64,000 nucleotides of DNA from Claveliimonas monacensis (GCF_014982975.1 NZ_JADCKL010000009.1:1-64000); one strand, 5' to 3'; counted from the first letter of the stretch, positions 48,465 through 58,290 are shown. Notes: generated from the sequence alone by a model not told the origin. Numbers and translations are program-made.

Positions 48465-49454
48465 TTATACTCTGTTCATCAGTTTCTTTTGTATCCGGAT
48501 ATCATCGCCTGTCAGGCGCAGCACAGTGTAGGAGCTGGTGATCCTGGAAAAGATCCTCTCTGAGTAGATGTTTTTCAAGTCCTCCAGAGAGAGATTAGTG
48601 GAGATCAGGGTGGGCTTTTTCCGCAGGATCCGCTCATTCAGGCAGATGAAGAGCTGGGAGTTGGTGAAGGAGTTGCTCATCTCCGTTCCCAGGTCATCAA
48701 TGATGAGAAGATCGCAGCTGTAGATGTGCTCGCAGTCTGCCCCTGCTTCCTCCTCCCGCCGGAATGTGCTCCTTGCAAAGATGTCAAAAAGCTGGGCGGC
48801 TGTGAAATAGATCACGGAGAAAGAATGCTCCAGCAGCTCCTTGGCAATACAGTGGGAGAGGAAGGTCTTTCCCACGCCTGTGTCGCCGTAGAGGAGAAGA
48901 TTGTGGAATTCCTCCCCGAATGTATCAACAAATTCATGGCAGCTCTTCAGAGCGATCTCCATGGCCTCCCTGGACGAGCGCCCGGTGAGGCGGTCTATAT
49001 GGCTGCCGGAATAGTATTCCATGGAAAATGTGTCGAAATTCTCCCTGTCCAGCACTTCCTGCAGGTTGGACTGGGTATAGAGAAGATCGATGATAGCCTT
49101 CTTAAAGCAGTGGCATTTTCTGTCCCCGATATACCCGGTATCCTGACAGTCGGGACACGTGTAGTGAAGATCCAGATAATCCGAAGGATAACCGTTTTCC
49201 CGCAGAAGTGCAAGCTTTTTTTGGGAAAGTGCATGAATTTTCTCTTTTAAGGTGTCCAGAGCGGACGCGTCCCCCTCCAGAAGGCGGCGGGCCTGCTGCA
49301 GGGACAGGCTGGAAATCTCATCATCCAGCTCCCGGATCCGGGGGATCTTTTTCTCTATATCTGCATAGCGCCTGCGCCGCCTGTGCTCGTTGTCCAGGCG
49401 GTGCTGTTCATAGGTGCGCATGATCTGTTCGTATTGGGAATTTGTAAGAGCCAC
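48465..49454 (-). CDS. DnaC/DnaI-like helicase loader ATPase
   Basis: An AAA+ protein of 329 residues. Walker A is YGDTGVGKTFLSHCIAKELL, Walker B is LLIIDDLGTEM, and sensor 1 is STNLSLEDLKNIY. The N-terminal part has a zinc site CPDCQDTGYIGDRKCHCFK, as in the Firmicutes helicase loaders. It loads the replicative helicase at the origin or at stalled forks, together with the DnaD-like protein encoded directly upstream (49496). Its start has GAAGGGAGA upstream. Confidence 0.93.
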   Translation of the reverse strand: MALTNSQYEQIMRTYEQHRLDNEHRRRRRYADIEKKIPRIRELDDEISSLSLQQARRLLEGDASALDTLKEKIHALSQKKLALLRENGYPSDYLDLHYTCPDCQDTGYIGDRKCHCFKKAIIDLLYTQSNLQEVLDRENFDTFSMEYYSGSHIDRLTGRSSREAMEIALKSCHEFVDTFGEEFHNLLLYGDTGVGKTFLSHCIAKELLEHSFSVIYFTAAQLFDIFARSTFRREEEAGADCEHIYSCDLLIIDDLGTEMSNSFTNSQLFICLNERILRKKPTLISTNLSLEDLKNIYSERIFSRITSSYTVLRLTGDDIRIQKKLMNRV

Positions 49455-49495
49455 AAATGTTCTCCCTTCTCAAATGATAGAAGACAGGTCCGTCC

Positions 49496-50521
49496 TCACT
49501 GGTTCTGTATGAGCCTGCGGGTCAGATCTTCCATGTCTTCGTAAGTCCTGCCCTCGAAGTTGTTAAACCGATTCCGTGCAGGTTTTGGTGTCTCGGCGGA
49601 AGAGGAGGCGGAACGCCCCTGGCGCTTCTCCTTGCGCTCCAGCTTCTCTTTCTGGTAAGCCAGATCCAGAGCCTCCACATCTTTCCTGTTCTTTGCGCCT
49701 CCCTCGAGCCAGCTCTTCAGGATGGATTCTGCATAGTCGAAGCTGGGCTGGTGGATGCTGTTCATGGTCCGGTTGCAGGCCTCTAAGATCAGCTCGTCTG
49801 AAAAGCCGTATTCCCCGCTCCACCGCTGGATGTAAGCCAGCTCGGAGGCGGCGGGGGAGCGGCCGGTGATGCCGAAGGCCTTCAGCACACCGTAGCAGCT
49901 TTTGCTGTAGAAGGCTGCGCTCTGCTTGGCCTCCTCCGGTGTCTGGATCTTCCGGTCTGCCCAGGAGAGGGCCACTTTCTGTATGTAATGCATGCTCTTG
50001 TGCCCGTTTTCCACACAGTACTCGATCAGGTATTCTATGAGATCGGTGGACATGCCCAGCTCATCGTAGAAATAAGTGATGGTCTTCATGTCTGTGGTGG
50101 ACAGAGTTTTCCCCAGATACTGTTCTGCCACAAAGAGAAGCTCCTTGAGTTCCTTGCGGTTGCGGAAGCGGGTGACATTTTCCGGGGATGGAGCTGCCTG
50201 TTCCTGAACATTTGCTGCCTCCGGCGCCTGGGTGTCTGCCCGGGGGGCGGAAGAGGCGGCCTCCTCCGTGATCTCGTAGTCCAGAAGACCCTGCTTCTTC
50301 CAGTATTTCAGGGCGCGGATCACATCTTTCTCCGTATCGTCCAGGATATCCGCAATGCCGGAGATGGTCAGCTCCCTGTCCGGGCTGGACTGGCAGCGGA
50401 GCAGCAGGAGATATACCTTCACGTACTCTCCATTTGCCTCCGGCATATAGTGGTCAATGAACTCGTAATCCAGCAGAAGGGCATTCTCCTGCCGGCAGTT
50501 TTTCAGTGTCAGTTTCTTCAT
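49496..50521 (-). CDS. DnaD-domain replication initiation protein
   Basis: ATG 50521 (MKKLTLKNCRQENALLLDYE) is preferred over the longer frame to 50602, which lies upstream of the predicted start point at about 50569. The N-terminal winged-helix part (residues 15-100) has VYLLLLRCQSSPDRELTISG. The DnaD C-terminal domain follows twice: EQYLGKTLSTTDMKTITYFY, DELGMSTDLIEYLIEYCVEN, and WSGEYGFSDELILEACNRTM with SFDYAESILKSWLEGGAKNR. The tail is basic. It is coupled to dnaI. Three DnaA boxes lie upstream. Confidence 0.92.
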   Translation of the reverse strand: MKKLTLKNCRQENALLLDYEFIDHYMPEANGEYVKVYLLLLRCQSSPDRELTISGIADILDDTEKDVIRALKYWKKQGLLDYEITEEAASSAPRADTQAPEAANVQEQAAPSPENVTRFRNRKELKELLFVAEQYLGKTLSTTDMKTITYFYDELGMSTDLIEYLIEYCVENGHKSMHYIQKVALSWADRKIQTPEEAKQSAAFYSKSCYGVLKAFGITGRSPAASELAYIQRWSGEYGFSDELILEACNRTMNSIHQPSFDYAESILKSWLEGGAKNRKDVEALDLAYQKEKLERKEKRQGRSASSSAETPKPARNRFNNFEGRTYEDMEDLTRRLIQNQ

Positions 50522-50575
50522 GCTTTTCCCATCCTCGTTCGTCGTAATCTGTCGTATATGTTTGATTGCAGACCT

Positions 50576-50581
50576 ATTATA
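50576..50581 (-). promoter_or_regulatory. -10 box of the dnaD-dnaI-prs unit
   Basis: Minus strand TATAAT; upstream TTTTTG at 17 bases is a weak -35. Confidence 0.5.
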
Positions 50582-50634
50582 GCACCGGAGAGGGAGGGGC
50601 AAAAAGAACTTTTTGAGTCAAAATCCATCTTTTT

Positions 50635-50666
50635 TGTGGATAAAATCCTGTGGAAAATGTGGATAA
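50635..50666. promoter_or_regulatory. Cluster of three DnaA boxes
   Basis: TGTGGATAA (50635-50643), TGTGGAAAA (50649-50657) and TGTGGATAA (50658-50666): two perfect and one near match to the DnaA box TTATCCACA on the minus strand. They lie 54-90 bases upstream of the dnaD -10 box and touch the murC stop codon. Confidence 0.7.
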
Positions 50667-52046
50667 CTAGTCTTTCAGCAGATCCTCTCCAATATTTACA
50701 ACATTTCCGGCCCCCATAGTTATCAACATGTCCCCCTTCTGGCAGCGGCCGGCGAGAAACTCCTCGATGGCCTGGAAAGAGGGGAGATAGTAGGCGTCGC
50801 ACCCTTTTTCTTTCAGGGCATTTGCCAGCAGCTCTGAGGACACACCCAGGGTGTCCGTCTCCCGGGCGGCGTAAATATCTGCCAGCACAATGTGATCCGC
50901 CAGGGTGAGGGCGTCGGCGAAATCGTCAAACAGAGCTTTTGTGCGGGTGTAGGTGTGGGGCTGGAACACGCACCAGACCTCCCGGTGGGGGTAGGACGCA
51001 GCCGCCTTTAGCGTGGCCCGGATCTCCGTGGGGTGGTGGGCGTAGTCGTCGATGACAGTGACTCCGTTCCAGTCTCCCTTGTGCTCAAAGCGCCGGTTTG
51101 TCCCCTTAAAGGAAGAGAGCCCCTTCTGCGCGTCCTCCAGGGACACGCCCAGAAGGTCGGCGGCCGCGATCACAGAGAGGGCATTGCAGATATTGTGATC
51201 CCCTGTCACGGACAGGCGGATCCGCCCTGCATTCTGGCCCTGCCTGATGAGGTCAAAGGAGGCGTCGCCGAAGGCATCGTGGGAGATGGAAGCGGCAGAG
51301 TAGTCGGCATCCGGCTCCAGGCCGAAGGTGATGACCCTGCATGTCAGTCCCTCTGTGATCTCCTCCAGCCGCTCGATGCTCTTGTTGATGATGAGAACGC
51401 CGTCCTCTGGCAGGAGTTGGGCGAATTTGCGGAAAGAGCGGCGGATGTCCTCCAGATCCTTGAAGAAGTCCAGATGGTCCGCGTCGATGTTGAGGATCAC
51501 GGAGATCTTCGGGAAGAAATGGAGGAAGCTGTTGGTGTACTCGCAGGCTTCCGTCACAAAGATGTCGGAGTCTCCCACCCGGATGTTCCCGCCGATGGCT
51601 TTCAGGATCCCGCCCACGGAGATGGTGGGATCTTTCTCCCCCGCAAGGAGGATATGGGAGAGCATGGAGGTGGTGGTCGTCTTGCCGTGGGTGCCGGAGA
51701 TGGCCACCGGCACTTTATAGTTGCGCATGAGCTGGCCTAAGAGCTCCGCCCGGCTGAGCATGGGAAGCTCCTGCCGGACTGCCTCGGCGTACTCCTCGTT
51801 GTCTTCGTGGATGGCGGCTGTGTAGACCACGACATCGATCCCGGGGATGATGTTGGAGGCCTTCTGCCCGTAGAAGATCTCAGCTCCCAGGGAGGAGAGG
51901 TGGTCTGTCAGGGCGGACTCTTTGGCATCGGAGCCGGAGATGGTGAAGCCCTCTTTCAGGAGGATCTCAGCCAGACCGCTCATGCTGATACCGCCGATGC
52001 CGATAAAGTGCACATGCACAGGTTCGTGAAAATTAATTTTATACAT
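50667..52046 (-). CDS. murC: UDP-N-acetylmuramate--L-alanine ligase
   Basis: It adds L-Ala to UDP-MurNAc, the first stem-peptide step of peptidoglycan synthesis, in the cytoplasm. HFIGIGGISMSGLAEILLKE binds the nucleotide, SGTHGKTTTTSMLSHILLAG is the ATP loop, and the C-terminal domain has DDYAHHPTEIRATLKAAA. ATG 52046 fits AAAGG at ten bases; ATG 52055 is too close to it. Length (459) is normal. A promoter lies at 52172-52200, leaving a leader of about 120 bases with no known element. Confidence 0.96.
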   Translation of the reverse strand: MYKINFHEPVHVHFIGIGGISMSGLAEILLKEGFTISGSDAKESALTDHLSSLGAEIFYGQKASNIIPGIDVVVYTAAIHEDNEEYAEAVRQELPMLSRAELLGQLMRNYKVPVAISGTHGKTTTTSMLSHILLAGEKDPTISVGGILKAIGGNIRVGDSDIFVTEACEYTNSFLHFFPKISVILNIDADHLDFFKDLEDIRRSFRKFAQLLPEDGVLIINKSIERLEEITEGLTCRVITFGLEPDADYSAASISHDAFGDASFDLIRQGQNAGRIRLSVTGDHNICNALSVIAAADLLGVSLEDAQKGLSSFKGTNRRFEHKGDWNGVTVIDDYAHHPTEIRATLKAAASYPHREVWCVFQPHTYTRTKALFDDFADALTLADHIVLADIYAARETDTLGVSSELLANALKEKGCDAYYLPSFQAIEEFLAGRCQKGDMLITMGAGNVVNIGEDLLKD

Positions 52047-52171
52047 GATCAACATACCTTTCTATAAAAAATGCTGTCCGTGATTGACGATACAATGCTT
52101 CCCAAGGCCTGGTGCTGTCTGTGAGCAGACTCATGCGGCCCGGACTTTTGGGTTTTGGCATCATTTATATT

Positions 52172-52200
52172 ATTATAAACATATATAATAGAAAAGCCAA
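52172..52200 (-). promoter_or_regulatory. murC promoter
   Basis: Minus strand TTGGCT, 17 bases, TATAAT. Confidence 0.7.
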
Positions 52201-52264
52201 GAAACTTTTTTTGTGATATATCGATAAAAAAAAGGTAGAAAAATCACTTTTTTTGTAAAATATG

Positions 52265-52293
52265 TTCACTTAAATACGGAAGTATGGTATAAT
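52265..52293 (+). promoter_or_regulatory. glgCD promoter
   Basis: TTCACT, 17 bases, TATAAT, 36 bases before glgC. Confidence 0.6.
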
Positions 52294-52328
52294 AAAAGTC
52301 ATTAAAATTGCTGAGAAGGGGTGATGGC

Positions 52329-53603
52329 ATGATTAAAAAAGAAATGATAGCAATGCTGCTGGCAGGAGGACAGGGCAGCAGACTTGGAGTCCTCACGGCA
52401 AAAGTTGCCAAGCCGGCCGTTGCTTTTGGGGGGAAATACAGAATTATAGATTTTCCGCTCAGTAACTGTATCAACTCGGGGATCGACACTGTGGGCGTTC
52501 TGACTCAGTACCAGCCGCTGCGGCTTAACACACATATCGGGATCGGGATCCCGTGGGATCTGGACCGCAACATCGGAGGTGTATCGATCCTTCCGCCATA
52601 TGAAAAAAGTTCAAACAGTGAGTGGTACACAGGTACAGCCAACGCGATCTATCAGAACCTGGATTATATGAGCACCTTTAATCCGGATTACGTGCTGATC
52701 CTGTCGGGGGACCACATTTACAAGATGGATTATGAGGTTATGCTGGACTACCATAAGGAGCATGACGCGGATGTGACCATCGCCGCCATGCCTGTGCCTA
52801 TGGAGGAGGCCAGCCGCTTCGGTATCGTGGTGGCCGACTCGGACGGACGCATCACGGAATTTCAGGAGAAGCCGCCGGAGCCCAAGAGCAATCTGGCATC
52901 CATGGGCATCTACATATTCAGCTGGCCGGTGCTGAAAAAGGCGCTGATGGATCTGAAGGACGTGCCGGGCTGTGATTTTGGAAAGCATATCATCCCTTAC
53001 TGCCACGAGAATGGAAAGAGACTGTTTGCATATGAGTACAATGGCTACTGGAAGGATGTGGGAACCCTCGGTTCCTACTGGGAGGCCAATATGGAGCTCA
53101 TTGATATCATCCCGGAATTCAACCTGTATGAGGAGTTCTGGAAGATCTACACCAACAGCGACATCATCCCGCCCCAGTACATTGCCGATACAGCCATTAT
53201 CGACAGGAGCATTATCGGAGACGGGGCCGAGATATACGGCGAGGTACACAACTGCGTCATCGGATCCGGCGTGACCATCGGGGCAGGCAGCGTGGTGCGC
53301 GACTCCATCATTATGAAGGACGTGCAGATCGGTGCGGGCTGCATCATAGACAAGGCCATCATAGCGGAAAGCGTACACATCAGTGACAACGCTACGCTTG
53401 GCACAGGCGCTGATGTGCCGAACAAGTTAAAACCGAATATTTATTCTTTCGGTCTTGTGACCATTGGAGAGAATTCTGTCATACCGGAAGGCGTACAGAT
53501 CGGAAAGAATACCGCCATCAGCGGTGTCACCGTCAGGGAGGACTACCCGGGAGGCGTGCTTGAAAGCGGAGAGACATTGATAAAGGCGGGTGAGAGATTA
53601 TGA
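52329..53603 (+). CDS. glgC: Glucose-1-phosphate adenylyltransferase, catalytic subunit
   Basis: It makes ADP-glucose for glycogen synthesis. The nucleotidyltransferase domain opens with [20 protein letters not shown] and continues [20 protein letters not shown]; the substrate loop is [20 protein letters not shown]. The C-terminal part is a left-handed beta-helix with hexapeptide repeats ([20 protein letters not shown]). ATG 52329 follows GAAGGGGTGA; the frame from 52308 has no site. Its stop overlaps glgD as ATGA. Confidence 0.95.
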   Translation: MIKKEMIAMLLAGGQGSRLGVLTAKVAKPAVAFGGKYRIIDFPLSNCINSGIDTVGVLTQYQPLRLNTHIGIGIPWDLDRNIGGVSILPPYEKSSNSEWYTGTANAIYQNLDYMSTFNPDYVLILSGDHIYKMDYEVMLDYHKEHDADVTIAAMPVPMEEASRFGIVVADSDGRITEFQEKPPEPKSNLASMGIYIFSWPVLKKALMDLKDVPGCDFGKHIIPYCHENGKRLFAYEYNGYWKDVGTLGSYWEANMELIDIIPEFNLYEEFWKIYTNSDIIPPQYIADTAIIDRSIIGDGAEIYGEVHNCVIGSGVTIGAGSVVRDSIIMKDVQIGAGCIIDKAIIAESVHISDNATLGTGADVPNKLKPNIYSFGLVTIGENSVIPEGVQIGKNTAISGVTVREDYPGGVLESGETLIKAGERL

Positions 53604-54718
53604 GAGCAGTAGGAATTATCTTAGCAGGCGGAAACAGCAACAAGATGCGGGAACTGACCCAGAAGAGGGCAGTGGCGGCCATGCCCATCGCGGGAAGCTA
53701 CCGGGCGATCGACTTTGCCCTGAGCAATATGACCAACTCTCATATCCAGAAGGTGGCTGTGCTGACACAGTACAATGCCCGCTCGTTAAACGAACATCTG
53801 AACTCCTCCAAATGGTGGGATTTTGGAAGAAAACAGGGAGGACTTTACGTATTCACTCCCACCATCACGGCGGACAACGGCTACTGGTACAGGGGGACGG
53901 CGGACGCCATCTACCAGAACCTGGACTTCCTGAAAAAGTGCCATGAACCCTACGTGATCATCACCTCCGGCGACGCGGTGTACAAGATGGACTACAATAA
54001 AGTCCTGGAATATCATATCGCGAAGAAGGCAGATATCACCATCGTGTGCAGGGATCTGCAGCCCGGCGAGGATGCGACCCGGTTCGGTACACTGAAGATG
54101 GACGAGACTATGCGGGTGGAGGAGTTTGAGGAGAAGCCTATGATGGCGGCCTACAACACCATCTCCACAGGCATTTACATCATAAGGAGACGCCAGCTCA
54201 TCGACCTGATTGAGCACTGCGCGGAGGAGGAAAGGCATGACTTTGTCACGGATATCCTCATCAGATACAAGAATCTGAAGAAGATATACGGCTATAAGAT
54301 CAAAGACTACTGGAGCAATATTGCTACAGTTGACGCGTATTATAAGACCAACATGGATTTCCTGAAGCCGGAAGTGAGAAATTACTTCTTCAAGGAATAT
54401 CCGGGCATTTATTCCAAGGTCAGCGACCTGCCGCCGGCAAAATACAATCCGGGGGCTGTGGTGAAGAACAGCCTTGTGGCCAGCGGGTCCATTATCAACG
54501 GCACGGTGGAGAACTCTGTGCTGTTCAAGAAGACCTTTGTGGGGAATAACTGCGTGATCAAGAACTCGATCATTCTCAATGATGTGTATCTGGGCGACAA
54601 CACTTACATTGAGAACTGCATCGTGGAGAGCCGGGACACGATCCGGGCAAATACGCGCCATGTAGGCGAGAACGGCGTAAAGATAGTAGTCGAAAAAAAT
54701 GAGAGATATGCACTGTAA
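53600..54718 (+). CDS. glgD: Glucose-1-phosphate adenylyltransferase, GlgD subunit
   Basis: The paralogue of GlgC that forms the hetero-oligomer in Firmicutes. It keeps [20 protein letters not shown] but replaces the GSRL motif of the active subunit with NSNK, which fits a modulatory role. [20 protein letters not shown] and the C-terminal beta-helix ([20 protein letters not shown]) are present. It is coupled to glgC by a four-base overlap. Length 372 is typical. Confidence 0.94.
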   Translation: MRAVGIILAGGNSNKMRELTQKRAVAAMPIAGSYRAIDFALSNMTNSHIQKVAVLTQYNARSLNEHLNSSKWWDFGRKQGGLYVFTPTITADNGYWYRGTADAIYQNLDFLKKCHEPYVIITSGDAVYKMDYNKVLEYHIAKKADITIVCRDLQPGEDATRFGTLKMDETMRVEEFEEKPMMAAYNTISTGIYIIRRRQLIDLIEHCAEEERHDFVTDILIRYKNLKKIYGYKIKDYWSNIATVDAYYKTNMDFLKPEVRNYFFKEYPGIYSKVSDLPPAKYNPGAVVKNSLVASGSIINGTVENSVLFKKTFVGNNCVIKNSIILNDVYLGDNTYIENCIVESRDTIRANTRHVGENGVKIVVEKNERYAL

Positions 54719-54766
54719 GAGAAAAAAGGAAAGATGCAGTGACTGACAAGAAAGGGGCTAGAAGAC

Positions 54767-55054
54767 ATGCAGATCACAGATGTACGCGTGCGGAAAGTTG
54801 CGAAAGAAGGGAAATTAAAGGCAGTAGTGTCCATCACAATGGACGAGGAGTTTGTTGTGCATGACATTAAGGTCATTGAAGGAGAGAAAGGACTTTTCAT
54901 CGCAATGCCGAGCAAGAAAGCGCTGGATGGAGAGTACAGAGATATCGCCCATCCCATCAACTCCGCTACAAGAGAGAGGATTCAGAGCATTATCCTGGAG
55001 AAGTACGAGGAGGCGCTGAGCCAGGAAGCGGAAGCTGAGCCTGAGATGGCCTGA
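54767..55054 (+). CDS. spoVG: SpoVG septation regulator
   Basis: A 95-residue protein with the SpoVG pattern: [71 protein letters not shown]. SpoVG binds DNA and RNA and acts in division-site choice and early sporulation. GAAAGGGG lies about nine bases before the ATG. It has its own terminator. The short acidic tail EAEAEPEMA is normal. Confidence 0.96.
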   Translation: MQITDVRVRKVAKEGKLKAVVSITMDEEFVVHDIKVIEGEKGLFIAMPSKKALDGEYRDIAHPINSATRERIQSIILEKYEEALSQEAEAEPEMA

Positions 55055-55106
55055 TCGATAGATTGGCAGTAAAGAAATGCATTGGCATAAATGACCATTG
55101 AACAGC

Positions 55107-55156
55107 AAAGGCGCTGTGGAACCCCCTTTTTTGGGGGATCTTGCGGCGCCTTTTTT
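55107..55156 (+). terminator. spoVG terminator
   Basis: AAAGGCGC / GCGCCTTTTTT enclosing a second small hairpin (ACCCCC / GGGGGAT). Confidence 0.85.
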
Positions 55157-55193
55157 CTGTAGATTTTTGCGGAGGAGAAAAGGAGAGATCAGT

Positions 55194-55496
55194 ATGGCAT
55201 CGACTATGGAAATGTTGGAGAAATTGCAGCACAGGGCCCACCAGGACCCGGAGCTCAGGGAGGAGCTGCTGGCTACAAGAAAAGAAGAGGACCCGCTGGG
55301 GGCCTTCTGCCGGAAGTGCAGGGAGCTGGGGTATGAGATCTATGAGATGGAACTGGTGAGCGCGGGAGAAGAATTTTATGCCAAGATCAAGCGGAGCACC
55401 AACGGCGGAGGAGAAAATTCTCCCCTTCTGGACGGACAGGATGACGCCTACGAGCTCTTCTTTGCGGCGCTGGAACAGGGGCCCGCTGGGGACTAG
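55194..55496 (+). CDS. Small protein with a Nif11-like N-terminus, 100 aa
   Basis: ATG 55194 follows AAAGGAGAG; the longer frame from 55098 crosses the spoVG terminator. The start MASTMEMLEKLQHRAHQDPE, LREELLATRKEEDPL, AFCRKCRELGYEIYEMELVS resembles the Nif11 leader helix pair (K-x-x-x-D-P-E-L-R-E-x-L-L). It lacks a Gly-Gly cleavage site and no modifying enzymes are nearby, so a RiPP precursor role is unlikely. The end is acidic. It overlaps the rluA gene on the other strand by four bases. Function unknown. Confidence 0.6.
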   Translation: MASTMEMLEKLQHRAHQDPELREELLATRKEEDPLGAFCRKCRELGYEIYEMELVSAGEEFYAKIKRSTNGGGENSPLLDGQDDAYELFFAALEQGPAGD

Positions 55497-56170
55497 ACAT
55501 CTTGTTCCAGACAGAACTGCATCCGCTTTCCGGTGGAGGGGTGAAGGAACTCCAGACAGTAAGCGCACAGCTTCAGTACCTGCCATGTGCCTGCTTCCCG
55601 GGCGGCAGGATTATACTTTGTGTCTCCCAAGAGGGGGCATCCCATGTGTGCCATCTGCACCCGGATCTGGTGGTGACGGCCCGTAAGAAGGTGGATTTCC
55701 AGCTCCGCCTGGCTGTCAGACCTGTCCGAGAAAAATGGCGCTTCTTCCGTGATGGTGCGGTATGTAAGCTCCGCTTTTTTGGCCCCAGGCGTATCCGGGG
55801 AGCAGATGCGGGAGGTGTTGGTACGCCCGTCCCGGACGATATAGTCCCGGAGTGTGCCGGAGGGGGCAGAAGGAATTTCTTCTGTCAGGGCCCGGTAGTA
55901 TTTTCCGAAGGAGCTGCCTGTGAGCTGCGCGTTCAGAGAGGCAGCGCTTTTTTTTGTTTTTGCAAAAACGAGAAGGCCGGACACCGGCTGGTCCAGGCGG
56001 TGGATAACCGCCAGATAAGGTTCCTGTCCCTGGCGGGCCAGATGGTTTTTCAGCATGCTCTCCATGTCCGGCGTGCCGATGCGGCGGCTCTGCACGGGGA
56101 TGCCGTGAGGCTTGCTGCAGACGAGGATCTCCCTGTCTTCATACAGGATGTTAAACGAATTTTTCTGCAT
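55493..56170 (-). CDS. RluA-family pseudouridine synthase
   Basis: A 225-residue protein with the catalytic motif VIHRLDQPVSGLLVFAKTKK (Asp in HRLD) and the family blocks ILVCSKPHGIPVQ, SFGKYYRALTE and LTGRHHQIRVQMAHMGCPLL. It converts uridine to pseudouridine in rRNA or tRNA. There is no S4 domain, so it belongs to the short RluA-like class whose target cannot be told from sequence. AGGAG lies 12 bases before the ATG. Confidence 0.92.
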   Translation of the reverse strand: MQKNSFNILYEDREILVCSKPHGIPVQSRRIGTPDMESMLKNHLARQGQEPYLAVIHRLDQPVSGLLVFAKTKKSAASLNAQLTGSSFGKYYRALTEEIPSAPSGTLRDYIVRDGRTNTSRICSPDTPGAKKAELTYRTITEEAPFFSDRSDSQAELEIHLLTGRHHQIRVQMAHMGCPLLGDTKYNPAAREAGTWQVLKLCAYCLEFLHPSTGKRMQFCLEQDV

Positions 56171-56296
56171 AGGTAGTCTGCTCCTGATTCTACTGAATTT
56201 ATTGTCTGGTAAGCATTATAGCATTTCCCGGTATCCGTGTCAGTTTTTTGTTTATGAAAAATTCTTCAAAGAATACTGCTGATAGAAATTGCCCCC

Positions 56297-56325
56297 TTGA
56301 CAAATAAATGGGTATTCGCTAAAAT
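56297..56325 (+). promoter_or_regulatory. proS promoter
   Basis: TTGACA, 17 bases, TAAAAT. Confidence 0.8.
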
Positions 56326-56331
56326 TACGGT

Positions 56332-56640
56332 TAACTGATATATTATATTCAGACAAAAGCATACCTGCTGGCAGTGATGGCTGCAGAAGGCAGGACTGGC
56401 AGTGAAGAGGAATAGTAATGATAAGGCCGATGCGCGCAGAGAAGGGATCCTGTGGCTGAAAGTTCCCTGCATCCGGGTATCACGAACCCACCTTGGAGCC
56501 TCTGTGTGAAAATGCAGCGTTTTGTCAGCGTTAATGGCAGACAGAGAGAACTGCAGGAGGACTGCAGTTAATTAGGGTGGTACCGCCGAACTTTTCGGTC
56601 CCTTTTTCGGGGAGACGAGAGGTCCGGCGATTTTTTTATT
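56332..56640 (+). promoter_or_regulatory. T-box riboswitch (proline) of proS
   Basis: Stem I contains the GAGGAATAGTAA region and the specifier loop GAACCCACCTTGGAG, with CCC (56487-56489) as the likely specifier codon. The T-box sequence AGGGTGGTACCGCC (56574-56587) forms the antiterminator, and the terminator CGCCGAAC.../...GGTCCGGCG ends in T7 near 56638. Uncharged tRNA-Pro would allow read-through into proS. Confidence 0.92.
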
Positions 56641-56773
56641 TCTGCGGGCTTAAAAGCCCTCTGGCAGGAGGCGCCTGTGGAGAGAAAAGATCGGCGGGCA
56701 TATCATTTCCCAAAATCAGACACACGGGGCAGGGGGCTCCGGAGAAAAATCAAGAAAAAAGGAGAAAAAAGTC

Positions 56774-58216
56774 ATGGCTAATGAAAAGAAATTAGTAAAA
56801 AATATCACTTCCCGCGATGAAAACTTCGCACAGTGGTATACAGACGTAGTACGCGAGGCTGAACTCTGCGACTACTCCAGCGTAAAGGGATGTCTGAACT
56901 ACCTTCCCAACGGATATGCTATCTGGGAGCTGATCCAGGCAGATCTGGACAGACGTTTTAAAGAGACAGGCGTAGAGAATGTATGTCTGCCTATGCTGAT
57001 CCCGGAAAGTCTTCTTGAGAAAGAGGCAGAGCATATTGAAGGATTTGCACCTGAGGTTGCCTGGGTAACACACGGAGGTATGGAGAGACTCCAGGAGCGT
57101 CTCTGCATCCGTCCTACATCTGAGACGCTGTTCTGCGACCTCTGGTCTAAGACAGTCAAGTCCTACAGAGACCTTCCGAAGGTATGGAACCAGTGGAATT
57201 CCGTTCTTCGCTGGGAGAAGACCACAAGGCCGTTCCTTCGCTCCAGAGAGTTCCTGTGGCAGGAGGGACACACCATCCACGCCACATACGAGGAAGCAGA
57301 AGCACGTACCATCCAGATGTTCCACGTATATGAGGACTGCTACAGAGAGACAATGGCTATTCCTTTCGTGTCCGGAAGAAAGGCTGAGCATGAGAAATTC
57401 GCCGGAGCACAGGATACCTACACCATCGAGGCTCTGATGCACGACGGAAAGGCACTCCAGTCAGCTACCAGCCACTTCTTCGGAAGCGGTTTCCCGGATG
57501 CTTTCGGCATCAAGTATCTGGATAAGAACAACCAGCTCCAGAGCGTGTACGAGACATCCTGGGGATGGTCCACAAGAAGTATCGGCGCCCTGATCATGGT
57601 TCACGGTGATGACAGCGGACTTGTGCTGCCGCCTCACGTAGCACCTGTAGAGTGCCGCATCATTCCTATCGCACAGCACAAAGAGGGCGTGCTGGATCGG
57701 GCAGATGCGCTGCTGGATGAGCTGAAGAAAGCCGGATACAGAGTGAAGATCGACGACTCCGACAAGAGCACAGGATGGAAGTTCTCCGAGCAGGAGATGC
57801 TTGGTATTCCTACACGTATCGAGATCGGACCGAAGGATATCGAGAAGAACCAGGTAGTTGTTGTGCGTCGTGATAACCGTGAGAAGATCATTGTTTCCAT
57901 GGATGAGATCGCAGTAAAGCTGCGTGAGATCCTTGAGACGATCCAGCAGGATATGTACAACAGAGCTGAGAAGTTCCTGAATGACCACATCGACACAGCC
58001 ACAAACATGGATGAGATGGTGGAGAAATTCAAGGCCAACAGAGGCTTTGTAAAAGCATGCTGGTGCGGAGATCCGGAGTGCGAGGGCGAAGTGAAATACG
58101 CTACAGGCGGAGCTGCCACAAGATGTCTGATCGAGGATGAGGAGTTCGTCTCCGACAAGTGTATCTGGTGCGGAAAGCCTGCGAAGCACATGGCATACTG
58201 GGGCAAATCTTACTAA
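56774..58216 (+). CDS. proS: Prolyl-tRNA synthetase, archaeal/eukaryotic-like (type 3)
   Basis: At 480 residues it has no internal editing (INS) domain, as usual for type 3 ProRS. The class II core shows CLPMLIPESLLEKEAEHIEG, LCIRPTSETLFCDLW, RWEKTTRPFLRSREFLWQEG and the anticodon domain VECRIIPIAQHKEGVLDRAD. The C-terminal zinc-like domain has CWCGDPECEG and CIWCGKP. The start ATG follows AAGGAGAAAAAAGTC. A T-box governs it. It ends at a terminator at 58291. Confidence 0.96.
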   Translation: MANEKKLVKNITSRDENFAQWYTDVVREAELCDYSSVKGCLNYLPNGYAIWELIQADLDRRFKETGVENVCLPMLIPESLLEKEAEHIEGFAPEVAWVTHGGMERLQERLCIRPTSETLFCDLWSKTVKSYRDLPKVWNQWNSVLRWEKTTRPFLRSREFLWQEGHTIHATYEEAEARTIQMFHVYEDCYRETMAIPFVSGRKAEHEKFAGAQDTYTIEALMHDGKALQSATSHFFGSGFPDAFGIKYLDKNNQLQSVYETSWGWSTRSIGALIMVHGDDSGLVLPPHVAPVECRIIPIAQHKEGVLDRADALLDELKKAGYRVKIDDSDKSTGWKFSEQEMLGIPTRIEIGPKDIEKNQVVVVRRDNREKIIVSMDEIAVKLREILETIQQDMYNRAEKFLNDHIDTATNMDEMVEKFKANRGFVKACWCGDPECEGEVKYATGGAATRCLIEDEEFVSDKCIWCGKPAKHMAYWGKSY

Positions 58217-58290
58217 TCCCTGCCGGTTTCTGGAGGCTGCCTCCGGGGCGGAGGCGCAGCGGGATCACCGTATGCGAAGAGAGAATATAC

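Noticed and set aside
50635-50666. A chromosomal replication origin at the DnaA boxes
   Set aside because: No dnaA or dnaN lies near, only three boxes are present and there is no clear AT-rich unwinding region; a regulatory site is more likely.
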